From Maribacter dokdonensis DSW-8 (GTDB lineage: Bacteria > Bacteroidota > Bacteroidia > Flavobacteriales > Flavobacteriaceae): a DNA stretch of 64,000 nt. Position 1 is the first letter of the stretch; each line of letters opens with the position of its first letter. Under the pieces are notes generated by a model. That model saw nothing but the letters and a program-made list of their open reading frames with translations, did not search any database and was not told where the DNA came from. The position numbers and the translations under genes were made by a program. The stretch is taken from NCBI RefSeq assembly GCF_001447995.1, contig NZ_LDPE01000001.1, positions 186,001-250,000 of the forward strand. Direction: 5' to 3'. Positions 1 through 9,208 of this stretch are shown here, one piece after another.

Positions 1-807
1 TTAACGGATTTTCCACCTTTGCTTAGTGATGCAGGACCAGTATTAATTACTACAGCTTTTGAACCGCTGTTAGGAACACAGATTAAAGGAAAGGATATTC
101 AACAGCCGTTACTTACTGTATTGGAACAAAACTCAAACAAAAAAGCACTTTTACTTGGAGAAAACCTTTGGAAGTGGAGGGTTCAGACATATAGAAATAC
201 CGGAGCGTTTTCTAATTTTGATGAGTTTATAGCAAATCTAGTCCGTTATTTAACCAGTTCTAAAAACAAGACCAGGTTAAATGTAGATTATGAAAAAATT
301 TATGAAGGCAGTAATAACACTATTATTACAGCAACTTATTTTGATGAGGCCTTTTTATTTGACCCAAATGCCAAAATCAGTATAAAGGTTACCGATACAA
401 AAACCAAAAATACTCAAACCAGCCCCATGATTTTAAAAAACGGGTATTTTGAAGCGGACTTATCCAATTTAATTTCAGGTAGTTATAGTTTTGTGGTGTC
501 GGTTGAAAACTACCAAAAATCAGAAACTGGTTCATTTGTTATCAATGAATTTAATTTGGAAAATCAATTTGTTTCAAGCGATTATTTAAAATTGGAAAAA
601 TTGGCAACTAACTCTGGCGGTAAATTGTATTATCCTTCCCAAATAGATGAGCTAATAAGTGATTTGGAAGAAAATGACACCTACGTCCCCACGGAGAAAA
701 GCACTGAAAATATCGTATCTTTGATTGATTTCGAAATACTACTGGCAATAATTGTATTTGCCTTTGCTTCAGAATGGTTTATAAGAAAATATAACGGATT
801 AATTTAA
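1..807 (+). CDS. C-terminal part of a VWA-type membrane protein (partial)
   Basis: The reading frame is open from base 1, so the gene begins upstream of the window and only about 268 C-terminal residues are seen. The visible part reads as a soluble beta-rich region followed by one hydrophobic segment near the C-terminus (LLAIIVFAFASEWF) and a short basic tail, giving a protein anchored at its C-terminal end. This layout, and the position just before an SPFH gene, resembles large Bacteroidota proteins with a von Willebrand factor A domain of the BatA/BatB kind, but the VWA domain itself would lie outside the window. The family call is therefore an inference. An internal TTG at 19 is not the true start. 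Confidence 0.55.
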   Translation, partial: LTDFPPLLSDAGPVLITTAFEPLLGTQIKGKDIQQPLLTVLEQNSNKKALLLGENLWKWRVQTYRNTGAFSNFDEFIANLVRYLTSSKNKTRLNVDYEKIYEGSNNTIITATYFDEAFLFDPNAKISIKVTDTKTKNTQTSPMILKNGYFEADLSNLISGSYSFVVSVENYQKSETGSFVINEFNLENQFVSSDYLKLEKLATNSGGKLYYPSQIDELISDLEENDTYVPTEKSTENIVSLIDFEILLAIIVFAFASEWFIRKYNGLI

Positions 808-817
808 TTGAACACTA

Positions 818-1633
818 ATGGATAAATTACCTAAAATTGCATTACCTGCAATATTTGTTTTAATAGTACTAGTAATAATGTTTTCTAAATCTACGGTCAC
901 CATTGGTTCTGGTGAAGCTGGCGTATTGTATAAAACATTTGGAGATGGTGTAGTTACAGATGAACCGCCTTTAGGTGAAGGATTTCATATTGTTGCTCCA
1001 TGGAATAAAGTTTTTATTTATGAAGTTAGACAGCAAGAAGTTTTAGAAAAAATGAATGTGCTTTCTAGTAACGGACTGGATATAAAATTAGAAGCTTCCG
1101 CTTGGTTTGAGCCTATTAGAAATGATTTGGGCAAGTTGCATCAAGAAAAAGGAGAAGACTATATTCAACGTGTTTTGTTGCCTACCATAAGATCGGCAGC
1201 AAGATCTGTAGTTGGGCGTTATACGCCGGAGCAATTATATTCAAGTAAAAGAGATGCTATTCAACAAGAGATTTTTGATGAGACCAAAAAAATTGTTGAG
1301 GGAGAATATATTCAATTAAACGAAATCTTGGTGCGTGATGTAACCTTACCACCAACAATTAAAGAGGCTATTGAAAGAAAGTTACGGCAAGAACAGGAGT
1401 CATTGGAATATGAGTTTCGTTTAGTGACCGCTAGAAAAGAAGCTGAAAAAGTAACGATTGAGGCGCAAGGTAAAGCCGATGCCAATAAAATTTTAAGTGC
1501 ATCCTTGACTGATAAAATTTTACAGGACAAAGGTATTGATGCAACGCTAAAGCTTTCTGAATCTCCCAATACCAAGGTGATTGTAGTTGGTGGTGGTGAA
1601 TCTGGTCTTCCTTTAATTTTAGGTAATAACTAA
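818..1633 (+). CDS. SPFH/prohibitin-family membrane protein
   Basis: A 271-residue protein with one N-terminal membrane segment (residues about 6-24), then an SPFH/prohibitin domain (GSGEAGVLYKTFGDGV, and the charged motif around AARSVVGRYTPEQLYSSKR), and a C-terminal coiled-coil-like helix rich in Glu, Lys and Ala (RKEAEKVTIEAQGKADANKIL). Prohibitin-type proteins form large ring or cage assemblies on the inner membrane and modulate membrane proteases or lipid domains; which partner applies here cannot be read. It starts 10 bases after the upstream gene, so the two are probably co-transcribed. The ATG at 818 fits the membrane segment position. Confidence 0.88.
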   Translation: MDKLPKIALPAIFVLIVLVIMFSKSTVTIGSGEAGVLYKTFGDGVVTDEPPLGEGFHIVAPWNKVFIYEVRQQEVLEKMNVLSSNGLDIKLEASAWFEPIRNDLGKLHQEKGEDYIQRVLLPTIRSAARSVVGRYTPEQLYSSKRDAIQQEIFDETKKIVEGEYIQLNEILVRDVTLPPTIKEAIERKLRQEQESLEYEFRLVTARKEAEKVTIEAQGKADANKILSASLTDKILQDKGIDATLKLSESPNTKVIVVGGGESGLPLILGNN

Positions 1634-1669
1634 AACACGTAGAACATTATTTTTGTTTCATTTTAAACT

Positions 1670-1698
1670 TTTGTTTTGCGAAATGAAAAATACCTTTT
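1670..1698 (+). promoter_or_regulatory. candidate his operon promoter
   Basis: A TTTG at 1670-1673 and a TACCTTTT box at 1691-1698 (one mismatch to the Bacteroidota TAnnTTTG element) are 17 bases apart and lie 15 bases before the leader-peptide ATG. The match is imperfect and the spacing slightly short, so this is only a candidate. Confidence 0.3.
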
Positions 1699-1712
1699 AC
1701 TTTTACAACAGA

Positions 1713-1766
1713 ATGAAAAATAGAACTACACATCATCATATTCATACACACGCTCAGGCGAGGTAG
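1713..1766 (+). CDS. hisL: histidine operon leader peptide
   Basis: A 17-codon open frame, MKNRTTHHHIHTHAQAR, has five His codons among seven consecutive positions (1731-1751) and ends with TAG at 1764. It sits 102 bases before hisG, immediately upstream of a strong intrinsic terminator. Five of 17 residues being His directly before the first his gene is the signature of a ribosome-sensing attenuator leader. No Shine-Dalgarno sequence is seen, as usual for this phylum. The final codons Ala-Gln-Ala (1752-1760) are also the bases able to form the antiterminator, so their sequence is probably constrained by RNA pairing and not by peptide function. Confidence 0.85.
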   Translation: MKNRTTHHHIHTHAQAR

Positions 1767-1810
1767 GAATGTATTGTAGTAGTACAACATATTTAAAAAC
1801 CCGTTTGAGC
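1752..1810 (+). promoter_or_regulatory. antiterminator pairing of the his attenuator
   Basis: GCTCAGGCG at 1752-1760 (end of the leader frame) can pair over nine bases with CGTTTGAGC at 1802-1810, with two G-U pairs. The second segment is the left arm plus loop of the terminator, so the two structures exclude each other. A ribosome stalled on the early His codons would leave 1752-1760 free and favour read-through; a ribosome reaching the stop codon would cover it and let the terminator form. This is a fold read by eye; no energy was computed. Confidence 0.65.
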
Positions 1811-1825
1811 AATCAAACGGGTTTT
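1796..1825 (+). terminator. his attenuator terminator
   Basis: A perfect 13-base-pair hairpin: left arm AAAACCCGTTTGA (1796-1808), loop GCAA, right arm 1813-1825 ending in TTTT, followed by GTATTT. It lies between the His leader peptide and hisG in the direction of transcription, so it is placed to abort transcription of the operon and not to end the upstream gene alone. Confidence 0.85.
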
Positions 1826-1867
1826 GTATTTAAATCTCTTTTGGTTGCCAAGCATTAAATTAAAACA

Positions 1868-2725
1868 ATGACTAAAATTAGAATTGCTATTCAGAAATCG
1901 GGAAGACTTAATGAAGAATCCCTTCAAATTTTAAAAGACTGCGGAATTTCAATTGATAACGGCAAAGATCAATTAAAAGCATCTTCAAGAAATTTTCCAA
2001 TGGAGGTTTTTTATCTAAGAAATGGTGACATCCCGCAGTACTTAAGAGATGGTGTAGTAGATATTGCTATTATCGGAGAAAATGTATTGATTGAAAAAGG
2101 AGAAGATATTTCCATTGCAGAAAAATTGGGCTTCTCTAAATGTAAAGTTTCCTTGGCCGTACCAAAATCCGTTAAATATAATTCGGTAAAGGATTTTGAG
2201 GGTAAACGTATTGCTACTTCTTACCCAAATACAGTACTTAACTATTTGAAGGATAAAGGGGTTAAGGCAGACCTGCACATTATTAACGGTTCTGTTGAAA
2301 TAGCGCCCAATATTGGACTTGCAGATGCCATTTGTGATATTGTATCTAGCGGTAGTACTTTATTCAAGAATAACTTGAAAGAAGTAGAAGTAATGCTTAC
2401 TAGTGAGGCGGTGTTGGCGGTTTCTCCTAAAATATCTAACGAGCGAAGAGAATTGCTTGAAAAACTACAATTCAGAATTCAATCGGTTTTACGTGCAAGA
2501 GCTTCAAAGTATGTCTTGTTGAATGCACCTAATGAAAAATTGGAAGGTATTTTAAAATTATTACCGGGCATGAGGAGTCCTACAGTTTTACCTTTAGCTG
2601 ATGCGGGATGGAGTTCTGTGCATACCGTAATCAATAAAGATACTTTTTGGGAAGTGATAGATGAATTGAAAAAAGCCGGTGCAGAAGGTATCTTGGTTTG
2701 CCCAATTGAAAAGATGGTATTGTAA
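1868..2725 (+). CDS. hisG: ATP phosphoribosyltransferase
   Basis: Catalyses the first step of histidine synthesis, joining ATP and PRPP to give phosphoribosyl-ATP. At 285 residues it is the long form, with two catalytic periplasmic-binding-like lobes (IRIAIQKSGRLNEESLQIL at the N-terminus, the PRPP-binding region DAICDIVSSGSTL near residue 160) and a C-terminal ACT-like regulatory domain (LPGMRSPTVLPL onward) that normally senses histidine. The long form does not need HisZ, and none is seen. First gene after the attenuator; 112 bases separate it from hisD, including a heptad-repeat stretch. Confidence 0.97.
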   Translation: MTKIRIAIQKSGRLNEESLQILKDCGISIDNGKDQLKASSRNFPMEVFYLRNGDIPQYLRDGVVDIAIIGENVLIEKGEDISIAEKLGFSKCKVSLAVPKSVKYNSVKDFEGKRIATSYPNTVLNYLKDKGVKADLHIINGSVEIAPNIGLADAICDIVSSGSTLFKNNLKEVEVMLTSEAVLAVSPKISNERRELLEKLQFRIQSVLRARASKYVLLNAPNEKLEGILKLLPGMRSPTVLPLADAGWSSVHTVINKDTFWEVIDELKKAGAEGILVCPIEKMVL

Positions 2726-2805
2726 AATAGTAATAAGTAGTATTATTTGGAATTGATATTAGATGGTAATGTTGATTGTTCTGTTTACATTTCGTAAACC
2801 AAAAA

Positions 2806-2827
2806 CGAACAACCATCAACGAACAAC
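2806..2827 (+). repeat. period-7 repeat, CAAC type
   Basis: CGAACAACCATCAACGAAC, three degenerate heptads just upstream of hisD. It belongs to the same family as the arrays at 29740, 30130 and (opposite strand) 62254. Confidence 0.6.
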
Positions 2828-2837
2828 TAAATAAATA

Positions 2838-4121
2838 ATGAACAAAATATATAATCCACAGAGAGTAGATTGGAACAACGTTTTAAAACGACCTACGCAA
2901 ACCGTTGCTGATATTGAAGGTTTGGTGAATGGTATTTTTAAAGAGGTACAATTAAATGGAGACGATACTTTAAACAAGTATACCGAACAATTTGATAAGG
3001 TGGTCTTGGAAAGTATGCTTGTGTCAAAGACCGAAATTGAAGAGGCACAAAAATTGGTTTCAGATGATTTGAAAGAAGCTATAAAGCTCGCAAAAACTAA
3101 TATAGAGGTATTTCATAAGGCTCAAAAAACCGAGCGTGTTGAAGTAGAAACTGCTGCGGGAGTTTCTTGCTGGCAGGAGAAAAGACCAATACAGAAGGTA
3201 GGATTGTATATTCCTGGAGGTACGGCACCTTTGTTTTCAACAATTTTAATGTTGGCCGTGCCTGCGGCTATAGCTGGCTGTAAAGAAATTGTATTATGCT
3301 CTCCACCGGATAAGGAGGGTAAACTAAATCCGGCTATTCTTTATACGGCAAATTTGTGCGGTGTTACCAAAATAGTGAAAGTAGGAGGAATACAGGCTAT
3401 TGCAGGAATGACCTTTGGTACAGACACTATTCCTCAGGTGTATAAAATATTTGGACCGGGTAACCAATATGTAACCGTCGCCAAACAGATTGCCACTAAA
3501 TATGGTGTAGCCATAGATATGCCGGCAGGTCCTTCAGAATTATTGGTCGTTGCAGATGATTCTGCAAACGCCGCCTTTGTAGCTTCAGATTTACTGAGTC
3601 AGGCTGAACATGGGGTGGATAGTCAGGTAATTTTGGTATCGACTTCAAAAAGTATGATCGATGCTGTTGAGAAGGAAGTAGCCCTTCAAATAGAAGAATT
3701 GCCACGGAAGGAAATCGCAAAACAGGCAATTGCAAATAGTAAATTAATATATGTTGATAATGATCAAGATGCTATTGATTTAATAAATGAATACGGACCG
3801 GAACATTACATTGTTTGTGTAGAGAATGAAGATTTCTACATTGACAACACCCAAAATGCAGGTTCAGTGTTCATAGGAAATTATACGCCTGAAAGTGCCG
3901 GGGATTATGCATCGGGTACCAATCATACTTTACCTACCAATGGTTATGCCAAGCAATATAGCGGTGTAAACTTAGATAGTTTTATGAAGAGTATGACCTT
4001 TCAAAAGATAAATGAAAAAGGTATCCAAACCATAGGCAAAGCAATTGAGCTTATGGCTGAGGCAGAAGGCTTGCAGGCTCACAAGAATGCTGTGACCTTA
4101 AGATTAAACAGTTTAAAATAA
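2838..4121 (+). CDS. hisD: histidinol dehydrogenase
   Basis: A zinc enzyme that oxidises L-histidinol to L-histidine in two NAD-dependent steps, the last reaction of the pathway. The 427 residues cover the whole family, including GGTAPLFSTILMLAVPA, the KIFGPGNQYVTVAKQ stretch, the metal/substrate motif SQAEHGVDSQVIL and the catalytic Glu-His pair in YGPEHYI, then SAGDYASGTNHTLPT. hisC follows closely, consistent with one transcript. Nothing in the sequence suggests a defect. Confidence 0.97.
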   Translation: MNKIYNPQRVDWNNVLKRPTQTVADIEGLVNGIFKEVQLNGDDTLNKYTEQFDKVVLESMLVSKTEIEEAQKLVSDDLKEAIKLAKTNIEVFHKAQKTERVEVETAAGVSCWQEKRPIQKVGLYIPGGTAPLFSTILMLAVPAAIAGCKEIVLCSPPDKEGKLNPAILYTANLCGVTKIVKVGGIQAIAGMTFGTDTIPQVYKIFGPGNQYVTVAKQIATKYGVAIDMPAGPSELLVVADDSANAAFVASDLLSQAEHGVDSQVILVSTSKSMIDAVEKEVALQIEELPRKEIAKQAIANSKLIYVDNDQDAIDLINEYGPEHYIVCVENEDFYIDNTQNAGSVFIGNYTPESAGDYASGTNHTLPTNGYAKQYSGVNLDSFMKSMTFQKINEKGIQTIGKAIELMAEAEGLQAHKNAVTLRLNSLK

Positions 4122-4164
4122 TGTCATTTTGGCTATGCTCAATGACCAATTCAATGTTGAACTA

Positions 4165-5211
4165 ATGAGTTTCAATTTAAACAATATTACAAGGGAAAAT
4201 GTTAAGGGTTTAAGTCCGTATTCTTCGGCACGTGACGAATATGTGTCCGATGGTTCAGCGATGGTTTTCTTAGATGCTAATGAAAATCCGTTTAAAAACG
4301 GAGTTAATAGATATCCTGATCCACAACAACGTAGTCTAAAGACAATTTTAGCTGCACAGAAAGGAATTAAGGAAGAAAACATACTTTTAGGCAATGGTAG
4401 TGATGAAGTATTGGATCTGTTGTTCAGGGCTTTCTGTGAGCCTAAACAGGATAATATTATCACATTGCCGCCTACATACGGTATGTATAAGGTGCTTTCC
4501 GGTATCAATTTAGTCGAAAATAGAGAAGTATTACTGACTACTGCATTTCAGCCGAATATCGCAGAAATTAAAAAGGCAATTGATGAACATACAAAATTGT
4601 TGTTTATATGTTCTCCCAACAATCCTACGGGCAATAGTTTCTCTACTGAAATCATTGAAGAGCTTTTAAATTCTTTTAATGGGCTAGTGGTTATCGATGA
4701 AGCGTATATCGACTTTTCATCCGAAGAAAGCTGGACATCGAAATTAGCAGGTTATCCTAATTTAATTGTTACTCAGACCTTATCAAAAGCTTACGGCATG
4801 GCAGGTATTCGTTTGGGTTTATGTTTGGCATCTGCAGAGATTATCGCGGTAATCAATAAAATTAAACCGCCATATAATGTCAATCAGCTTACCCAAGACA
4901 AGGCTATTGAAAGAGTGTCTGACCAAAAGGCCGTGCAAACAGAAGTTGCTTCCATTCTTGAAGAACGTGAAAAACTGATCGAAACATTGAAAACCATATC
5001 TTTTGTTTCTACCATTTATCCTACCGATGCTAATTTTATTTTGGCTAAAGTTGATGATGCAACACTACGTTATACTCAATTATTGGAAAAAGGTATCGTT
5101 GTACGTAACCGAACTACGCAACCCTTATGCGAGAATACGCTTAGATTTACCGTGGGTACATCAGAAGAAAATATTATTGTAATTACCGCTTTAAGAGCAC
5201 TATCAAACTAA
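4165..5211 (+). CDS. hisC: histidinol-phosphate aminotransferase
   Basis: PLP-dependent transfer of an amino group from glutamate to imidazole-acetol phosphate. The fold-type I motifs are present: FLDANENPF near the N-terminus, [12 protein letters not shown], the Asp of [10 protein letters not shown], and the PLP lysine in [15 protein letters not shown] chose ATG at 4165 because family members start about ten residues before the conserved [11 protein letters not shown] segment; an in-frame TTG at 4129 and ATG at 4135 would add 12 or 10 unlikely residues. The stop is two bases from the hisB ATG. Confidence 0.93.
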   Translation: MSFNLNNITRENVKGLSPYSSARDEYVSDGSAMVFLDANENPFKNGVNRYPDPQQRSLKTILAAQKGIKEENILLGNGSDEVLDLLFRAFCEPKQDNIITLPPTYGMYKVLSGINLVENREVLLTTAFQPNIAEIKKAIDEHTKLLFICSPNNPTGNSFSTEIIEELLNSFNGLVVIDEAYIDFSSEESWTSKLAGYPNLIVTQTLSKAYGMAGIRLGLCLASAEIIAVINKIKPPYNVNQLTQDKAIERVSDQKAVQTEVASILEEREKLIETLKTISFVSTIYPTDANFILAKVDDATLRYTQLLEKGIVVRNRTTQPLCENTLRFTVGTSEENIIVITALRALSN

Positions 5212-5212
5212 T

Positions 5213-6349
5213 ATGAAAAAAAGAGTACTATTTATAGACCGAGACGGTACAATTATTAAAGAAACTGTAGATGAGCAGATTGATGCATTTGAGAAAATGA
5301 TTTTCTATCCTAAGGCATTTACATATTTAGGTAAAATAGCGAAAGAATTGGATTATGAATTGGTCATGATTACCAACCAAGACGGCTTGGGTACAGATGT
5401 ATTTCCTGAAGATACCTTTTGGCCGGTTCATAATTTCATTCTTAAATCATTCGAGAATGAGGGAGTTGTTTTTGATAAAGTTTTTCTTGACCGTACTTTC
5501 CCCCATGAAAATGCCGACACAAGAAAACCTGGCACCGGATTATTGACCGAATATTTTTCCGAGGATTATGATCTGGAGAATTCCTTTGTGATCGGTGACC
5601 GATTAACGGATATGGAATTGGCTAAAAACCTTGGTTCTAAAGGGATTTTCATTAACGATAATACGAATCTTGGCACTGGTGAAATCACAGTAAAGCGTGA
5701 TGAATTAGATAGCCATATTGCTATTGAAAGTAATGATTGGGAAAAGATATATGAGTTTTTAAAGCTGAATGATAGAACGGCTGAAATTCATAGAAAGACC
5801 AATGAAACCGATATTGCCATACAATTGAACTTAGACGGTACCGGTAAAAGTGATATCAAAACCGGATTGGCATTTTTTGACCATATGCTAGATCAATTGG
5901 CTCGTCATGGGCAAATGGATTTAACCATTAAGGTTGATGGCGATTTAGAAGTTGATGAACACCATACTATTGAAGATACCGGTATTGCCTTAGGTGAAGT
6001 TTTTCATAATGCCTTAGGGAATAAATTGGGTATTGAGCGCTACGGATTCTGTTTACCAATGGATGATTGTTTGGCGCAATCCGCTATTGATTTTGGTGGC
6101 AGAAATTGGCTAGTATGGGATGCAGACTTTAAACGTGAAATGGTAGGTGATATGCCAACTGAAATGTTTCACCATTTCTTTAAGTCATTCACAGACGGAG
6201 CAAAAGCCAACTTGAATATTAAAGCTGAAGGCACCAACGAACATCATAAAATAGAAGCTATTTTCAAAGCCTTTGCAAAAAGCATTAAAATGGCAGTAAA
6301 AAGAGATGTAGAAAAGATGGTGTTACCAAGTACTAAAGGAGTTCTATAA
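5213..6349 (+). CDS. hisB: bifunctional histidinol-phosphatase / imidazoleglycerol-phosphate dehydratase
   Basis: A 378-residue fusion like that of E. coli. The N-terminal part (about 1-165) is a HAD phosphatase with the nucleophile motif FIDRDGTI and [14 protein letters not shown], removing phosphate from histidinol phosphate. The C-terminal part (about 185-378) is IGP dehydratase, with the manganese-binding histidine clusters [32 protein letters not shown] and [16 protein letters not shown]. The two activities are steps 8 and 6 of the pathway. After it comes a repeat-containing 76-base gap before hisH. Confidence 0.97.
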   Translation: MKKRVLFIDRDGTIIKETVDEQIDAFEKMIFYPKAFTYLGKIAKELDYELVMITNQDGLGTDVFPEDTFWPVHNFILKSFENEGVVFDKVFLDRTFPHENADTRKPGTGLLTEYFSEDYDLENSFVIGDRLTDMELAKNLGSKGIFINDNTNLGTGEITVKRDELDSHIAIESNDWEKIYEFLKLNDRTAEIHRKTNETDIAIQLNLDGTGKSDIKTGLAFFDHMLDQLARHGQMDLTIKVDGDLEVDEHHTIEDTGIALGEVFHNALGNKLGIERYGFCLPMDDCLAQSAIDFGGRNWLVWDADFKREMVGDMPTEMFHHFFKSFTDGAKANLNIKAEGTNEHHKIEAIFKAFAKSIKMAVKRDVEKMVLPSTKGVL

Positions 6350-6350
6350 T

Positions 6351-6418
6351 AGTACAAAGTATTAAGTATAAAATCCTTCTAAGATTTACTTTGTACTTCA
6401 TACTGAGTATTAAATACT
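6351..6418 (+). repeat. period-7 repeat, AGTACAA/AAGTATT type, with inverted arms
   Basis: The hisB-hisH gap holds AGTACAAAGTA (6351-6361) and its exact reverse complement TACTTTGTACT (6387-6397), flanked by degenerate AAGTATT-like heptads. In RNA it could form an 11-base-pair hairpin inside the operon. The same motif family recurs at 7437, 7893, 9209, 62422 and 62712. Confidence 0.7.
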
Positions 6419-6425
6419 AGTTTTA

Positions 6426-7007
6426 ATGAAAATTGTAATCATAAATTACGGCGCCGGTAATATACAGAGCATAAAATTTGCCATCAAAAGGTTAGGTTTT
6501 GATGCTGTTTTAAGTAGCGATGCCGAGGAAATACAAAATGCCGATAAAGTAATTTTTCCGGGAGTAGGCGAGGCAAGTAGTGCCATGAAAATGCTGTTGA
6601 ATAGCGGTCTGGATAGAATAATACCAACCTTAAAACAGCCTGTTTTAGGTATATGTTTAGGCATGCAATTAATGTGTAATTCATCCGAAGAGGGGAATAC
6701 CAAAGGATTGGGTATTTTTGATGTTGATGTCATTAAATTTGATACTAGCGTAAAGGTTCCCCAAATTGGATGGAATCAAATAGCGAACCTAAAATCAAAT
6801 TTGTTTAGCTCGATTGCCGAGAATGAGCATATTTACTTGGTTCATAGCTTTTATGCCCCATTGTGTAGCGAAACTATAGCTGAATGTTCATACGGACTCA
6901 ACTATAGCGCTGCATTACAAAAAGGAAATTTTTACGGTACGCAGTTTCACCCAGAGAAATCTAGTGATGTTGGTGAGAAAATTTTAGAGAACTTTTTAAA
7001 AATGTAA
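6426..7007 (+). CDS. hisH: imidazole glycerol phosphate synthase, glutaminase subunit
   Basis: Class I glutamine amidotransferase that supplies ammonia to HisF. Motifs: IINYGAGNIQSIKFAI at the N-terminus, the nucleophile Cys in LGICLGMQLM, and the His-Glu pair in GTQFHPEKSSDVGE. At 193 residues it has family length. Its stop codon overlaps the next ATG by one base (TAATG), so translation of the acetyltransferase is probably coupled to it. The partner hisF is separated from it here by four other genes. Confidence 0.97.
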   Translation: MKIVIINYGAGNIQSIKFAIKRLGFDAVLSSDAEEIQNADKVIFPGVGEASSAMKMLLNSGLDRIIPTLKQPVLGICLGMQLMCNSSEEGNTKGLGIFDVDVIKFDTSVKVPQIGWNQIANLKSNLFSSIAENEHIYLVHSFYAPLCSETIAECSYGLNYSAALQKGNFYGTQFHPEKSSDVGEKILENFLKM

Positions 7008-7429
7008 TGAAGCCGAATTACTTTATTTCCAAAGATAAAAGTCTATTAAATGTGGAAGCCATACAGGAGTTTATCGCAAATTCTTATTGGGGAAATAATA
7101 GGACTATTGAAGATGTAAAGACCACTATTGAACATTCGTATTGTTTTGGTATTTATACCACTGATAATGAACAAATTGGTTTTGCTAGGGTAGTAACCGA
7201 CTATATCTATTTTGGTTATTTTATGGATGTCATTATCCTCGATAAATTTCAAGGTCAGGGTTACGGTAAAAAATTGGTAGCCTTTATGTTAGAAGACCCA
7301 ATCATAAAAAACCTAAAAACACTTGCATTAAAAACCAAGGATGCCCATAAAATGTATGAGCGTTACGGATTTAATAAAATAGGAGATTCAGCATTGTGGA
7401 TGTCTGTTGATAAACAAATTTTAGAATAG
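7007..7429 (+). CDS. GNAT-family N-acetyltransferase
   Basis: A 140-residue protein with the acetyl-CoA pyrophosphate-binding loop QGQGYGKKLV after the FMDVIILDKF beta strand, and the C-terminal LKTKDAHKMYERYGFNKIG typical of GNATs. The substrate cannot be read. It overlaps hisH by one base, so it is a genuine operon member even though it has no known role in histidine synthesis. Flanked downstream by period-7 repeats. Confidence 0.88.
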   Translation: MKPNYFISKDKSLLNVEAIQEFIANSYWGNNRTIEDVKTTIEHSYCFGIYTTDNEQIGFARVVTDYIYFGYFMDVIILDKFQGQGYGKKLVAFMLEDPIIKNLKTLALKTKDAHKMYERYGFNKIGDSALWMSVDKQILE

Positions 7430-7436
7430 TTAGTGA

Positions 7437-7497
7437 AAAGTACAGAGTATTAAGTATTAAGTAAAGATTGCAAAATGCAAAGTACATAGTATTACGT
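7437..7497 (+). repeat. period-7 repeat, AAGTATT type
   Basis: Degenerate heptads (AAGTACA, GAGTATT, AAGTATT, AAGTAAA, then AAAGTAC) fill the space before the four-helix-bundle gene. Same family as 6351 and 9209. Confidence 0.7.
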
Positions 7498-7499
7498 GG

Positions 7500-7850
7500 A
7501 TGAATAATTATAGAGAACTCCATATTTGGAAAAAAGTGATGCAGCTTGTTGAGGAAATTTATTTCTTATCAAAGAAATTACCGGATGATGAAAAATTTGG
7601 ATTGACTTCTCAAATTAAAAGATGTAGTGTTTCTATACCATCAAACATTGCAGAGGGAGCAGGTAGAAATTCGAATAAAGAATTCGCCCATTTTCTTAGT
7701 ATTGCAAATGGCTCAACCACAGAACTTGAAACACAATTAATACTAACTGTAAACTTGAAATTTTTACTAGAAACAGATATAAATAATGCCTTGGTGTTAT
7801 GCCAAGAAATTAAGAACATGAATTATGCTTTACAAAAAAGCTTAAAATAA
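7500..7850 (+). CDS. four helix bundle protein (23S rRNA-IVS-type)
   Basis: 116 residues starting NNYRELHIWKKVMQLVEEIYFLSKKLPDDEKFGLTSQIKRCSVSIPSNIAEG, the hallmark of the family first found as ORFs in 23S rRNA intervening sequences. Known members form small helical oligomers of unknown function. Here it is a free-standing gene inserted between hisH and hisA, with period-7 repeats on both sides (7437 and 7893), which suggests it moved into the operon as a unit. The length and the SIPSNIAEGAGR motif are typical, so the family call is firm and the function open. Confidence 0.92.
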   Translation: MNNYRELHIWKKVMQLVEEIYFLSKKLPDDEKFGLTSQIKRCSVSIPSNIAEGAGRNSNKEFAHFLSIANGSTTELETQLILTVNLKFLLETDINNALVLCQEIKNMNYALQKSLK

Positions 7851-7892
7851 TGATAGTTAACATAAGTAAGATGTATGAAATTTAGTAATAAC

Positions 7893-7949
7893 TTATTCCT
7901 AAGGACTTAATACTTTGTACTTTTTACTTAATACTAAAGACTTAATACA
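7893..7949 (+). repeat. period-7 repeat, AATACTT type
   Basis: Heptads AGGACTT, AATACTT, TGTACTT, TTTACTT, AATACTA, AAGACTT, AATACAA precede hisA. They are the opposite-strand version of the AAGTATT units on the other side of the four-helix-bundle gene. Confidence 0.75.
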
Positions 7950-7958
7950 ACTATTAAA

Positions 7959-8690
7959 ATGAGAATAATACCAGCCATAGATATCATAGACGGTAAGTGT
8001 GTACGCCTTTCTAAAGGGGATTATGATACCAAGAAGATATACAATGAAAACCCGTTAGAAGTTGCCAAAGAGTTTGAAGCACACGGAATAAAACACTTGC
8101 ATTTAGTGGATTTAGATGGTGCAAAATCTAAGCATATTGTTAACCATAAAGTACTGGAGCAAATTGCAACCAAGACCGGACTACAGATTGATTTTGGTGG
8201 CGGATTAAAAACGGATGAAGATTTACGTATTGCTTTTGAAAGTGGTGCCAAGCAAATTACTGGTGGTAGTATTGCGGTCAAGGATGCTGAAACATTTATG
8301 GGTTGGATAGAAAAGCATGGTTCTGATAAAATAATATTGGGAGCCGATGCTATGGATGAAACAGTAGCTGTTTCGGGCTGGTTAGAAGAATCTAAAGAAG
8401 AGTTGATTCCTTTTATTCAATCGTACCAAGAAAAGGGAATTCAATACGTAATTTGTACGGATATTAGTAAAGATGGTATGTTAGAAGGTCCGTCCTTTAA
8501 TTTATACTCAAAAATTATTAGTTCAACGGAATCTGGAATAAAACTGATTGCAAGCGGCGGAATATCTACTTTTGATGAGTTGCCTAAATTAGCCCAAATG
8601 GGTTGTGAAGGGACAATTATTGGAAAGGCTATTTACGAGAACAGAATTAGTTTAAAACAGTTGGAATCTTATATTTTAAGCAATGGATAA
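7959..8690 (+). CDS. hisA: ProFAR isomerase
   Basis: Isomerises ProFAR to PRFAR by an Amadori rearrangement in a (beta/alpha)8 barrel of 243 residues. The N-terminal phosphate motif and catalytic Asp are in [18 protein letters not shown], the second Asp is in [17 protein letters not shown], and the phosphate loops FGGGLKT and ASGGIST are intact. The N- and C-terminal halves show the internal half-barrel repeat of the HisA/HisF family. Its end overlaps the next gene by 8 bases. Confidence 0.97.
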   Translation: MRIIPAIDIIDGKCVRLSKGDYDTKKIYNENPLEVAKEFEAHGIKHLHLVDLDGAKSKHIVNHKVLEQIATKTGLQIDFGGGLKTDEDLRIAFESGAKQITGGSIAVKDAETFMGWIEKHGSDKIILGADAMDETVAVSGWLEESKEELIPFIQSYQEKGIQYVICTDISKDGMLEGPSFNLYSKIISSTESGIKLIASGGISTFDELPKLAQMGCEGTIIGKAIYENRISLKQLESYILSNG

Positions 8691-9198
8691 GGAATTTCAA
8701 ATTATTGAAGAGCTAAAGCAAAATGCCTTGTATCGTATAGATGAAAGTACACGTATGATCAAGAAAAGCCTTGCTGATATTTCTGAAGAAGAAGTATGGC
8801 AAAAACCAAACGCTTCCTTAAATAGCATTGCAAATTTAATTCTTCATTTGTGTGGTAATATATCGCAATACGCCATATCGTCTTTAGGAGAAAATAAAGA
8901 CACAAGAAATCGTGATGCAGAGTTTGCTGCTACCGGTGGTTACACCAAAGAAGAATTGCTAAATAAGTTGGATGATGTGCTAGACTCGGCAAAAAGAATC
9001 ATTTTTGATGCTTCAACAGCTCAATTAGTTCAAAAACGTTCGGTACAGGGGTTTTCCTTTTCTGGAATAGGTATTATTCTCCACGTAGTAGAACACTACT
9101 CATATCATACTGGGCAAATAGCCTTTTGGGTAAAACAGCTGAAGAATAAGGACCTTGGCTTTTATGACGGTGTAGATTTGAATATAAAAAATAAGTAA
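8683..9198 (+). CDS. DinB-like / DUF1572 family protein
   Basis: 171 residues forming a DinB-type four-helix bundle. The likely metal-binding histidines are in [13 protein letters not shown] (about residue 46) and [15 protein letters not shown] (about 135-139). Families of this fold include thiol-dependent transferases and many uncharacterised enzymes; the actual reaction is unknown. It overlaps the end of hisA by 8 bases, so it is translated from the his transcript. A long period-7 array follows. Confidence 0.82.
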   Translation: MDKEFQIIEELKQNALYRIDESTRMIKKSLADISEEEVWQKPNASLNSIANLILHLCGNISQYAISSLGENKDTRNRDAEFAATGGYTKEELLNKLDDVLDSAKRIIFDASTAQLVQKRSVQGFSFSGIGIILHVVEHYSYHTGQIAFWVKQLKNKDLGFYDGVDLNIKNK

Positions 9199-9208
9199 CT
9201 TGAGAAAG

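Noticed and set aside
1784-1795. ACAACATATTTA also found upstream of the micro-ORFs at 55347 and 55369
   Set aside because: A 12-base AT-rich match inside the his leader has no shared context; treated as coincidence.
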